From a bacterium (GTDB lineage Bacteria; Patescibacteria; Paceibacteria; UBA6257; Brennerbacteraceae): DNA of 5,767 bases. The notes beneath the pieces were generated by a model. The model was not told the DNA's origin. It saw nothing but the letters and a program-made list of their open reading frames with translations, and did no database searches. This document shows positions 5,569 to 5,767 of the stretch, piece by piece. Location of the stretch: contig JAKALE010000026.1 of the NCBI GenBank assembly GCA_021813305.1, forward strand, positions 1 to 5,767, read 5' to 3'. Each line of letters begins with the position of its first letter. Within the stretch, counting starts at the first letter, position 1. A program made the position numbers and the translations under genes.

Positions 5569-5767
5569 CTTCTTTTTCTTGATAAGCGCATGTTTTTCAG
5601 AAACGTTCATGGCTTTGATCGTGACTTCGCGCTTGAGCGCCATACTCCGGGTGGCGAATGATTCCGTGCGCACAATTTTCAAAACCGGGTGGCTTGCGGT
5701 GTAGTGCCCACCTTTTTTGTTTTTATGCTCCAAAAACCTGCGTGCAACGTCGGTCGTGATGCCGGTG
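5566..5767 (-). CDS. GIY-YIG nuclease-like protein (YhbQ/UPF0213 type), C-terminal part
   Basis: The last 66 complete codons of a gene entering from the right edge. 'TGITTDVARRFLEH' followed by 'GGHYTASHPVLKIVRTESF' and 'MALKREVTIKAMNVSEKHALI' matches the small stand-alone GIY-YIG proteins (YhbQ/UPF0213), where the family reads GiTtDl.rRl..H, YT...P, E.f and AlkrE..iK.ls..eK..Li. The conserved Arg (visible residue 10), His (14) and the Glu of 'KRE' (47), likely the metal-binding residue, are all kept, so the nuclease site looks intact as far as it can be seen; the GIY and YIG motifs themselves lie outside the window. The protein ends in four Lys. E. coli YhbQ is reported as a structure-specific DNA nuclease, but this subfamily's role is poorly defined. 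The gene's TGA forms part of the next gene's extended -10. Confidence 0.85.
   Translation of the reverse strand, partial: TGITTDVARRFLEHKNKKGGHYTASHPVLKIVRTESFATRSMALKREVTIKAMNVSEKHALIKKKK

Noticed and set aside
5553..5591. Longer start (ATG at 5591) for the propeller protein
   Set aside because: It lies within the GIY-YIG coding region and adds 13 charged residues before the anchor; the start at 5552 directly follows a good extended -10.

Overview
The window reads as a piece of bacterial chromosome of roughly balanced base composition (by eye). All eight credible genes lie on the minus strand and are packed head to tail, so transcription runs from the right edge to the left. Stops TAA, TAG and TGA are all used, so the ordinary bacterial code applies. 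Only one start has a clear Shine-Dalgarno. Two genes have an extended -10 box (TGnTAnnAT) 6-7 nt before the ATG, which implies leaderless mRNAs. This style, together with the secreted 'NYCSRF..L..KYEQ' protein at the left edge, resembles candidate-phyla (Patescibacteria/Parcubacteria-like) genomes. That placement is an inference and is not proven by the sequence.

Layout, in transcription order from the right. (a) 5766-5566: the 3' end of a GIY-YIG (YhbQ/UPF0213-type) nuclease-like protein, whose stop codon is part of the next gene's promoter. (b) 5552-4440: an exported, membrane-tethered five-bladed beta-propeller with a Pro/Ser/Thr linker. (c) 4433-3048: a cytochrome b/b6-type dihaem membrane protein, 6 nt after the propeller. 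(d) 3072-1885: a YcaQ/AlkZ-like (HTH_42) DNA glycosylase overlapping the end of the cytochrome gene by 25 nt. (e) 1861-1217: an SdpI/DUF1648 membrane protein with its own leaderless promoter. (f) 1206-661: a DoxX/DoxD-family membrane protein 10 nt later. (g) A 160-nt gap holding a candidate promoter and a leader hairpin. (h) 500-156: a small single-pass protein with a long disordered tail. (i) 159-1: the start of a signal-peptide protein that overlaps (h) by ATGA.

The most interesting unit is propeller plus cytochrome b. The cytochrome has all four haem-ligand His with b6-type 14/15 spacing, but lacks the Cys used by b6/Firmicutes cytochromes for the extra covalent haem. No Rieske or cytochrome c partner is in the window. 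The cytochrome and the DoxX protein suggest quinone-linked electron transfer in the membrane, with the propeller as a possible outer-face partner. The propeller's motif order is compatible with a rotated GH43-like fold. No tRNA, rRNA, CRISPR array, insertion sequence or convincing intrinsic terminator was seen.
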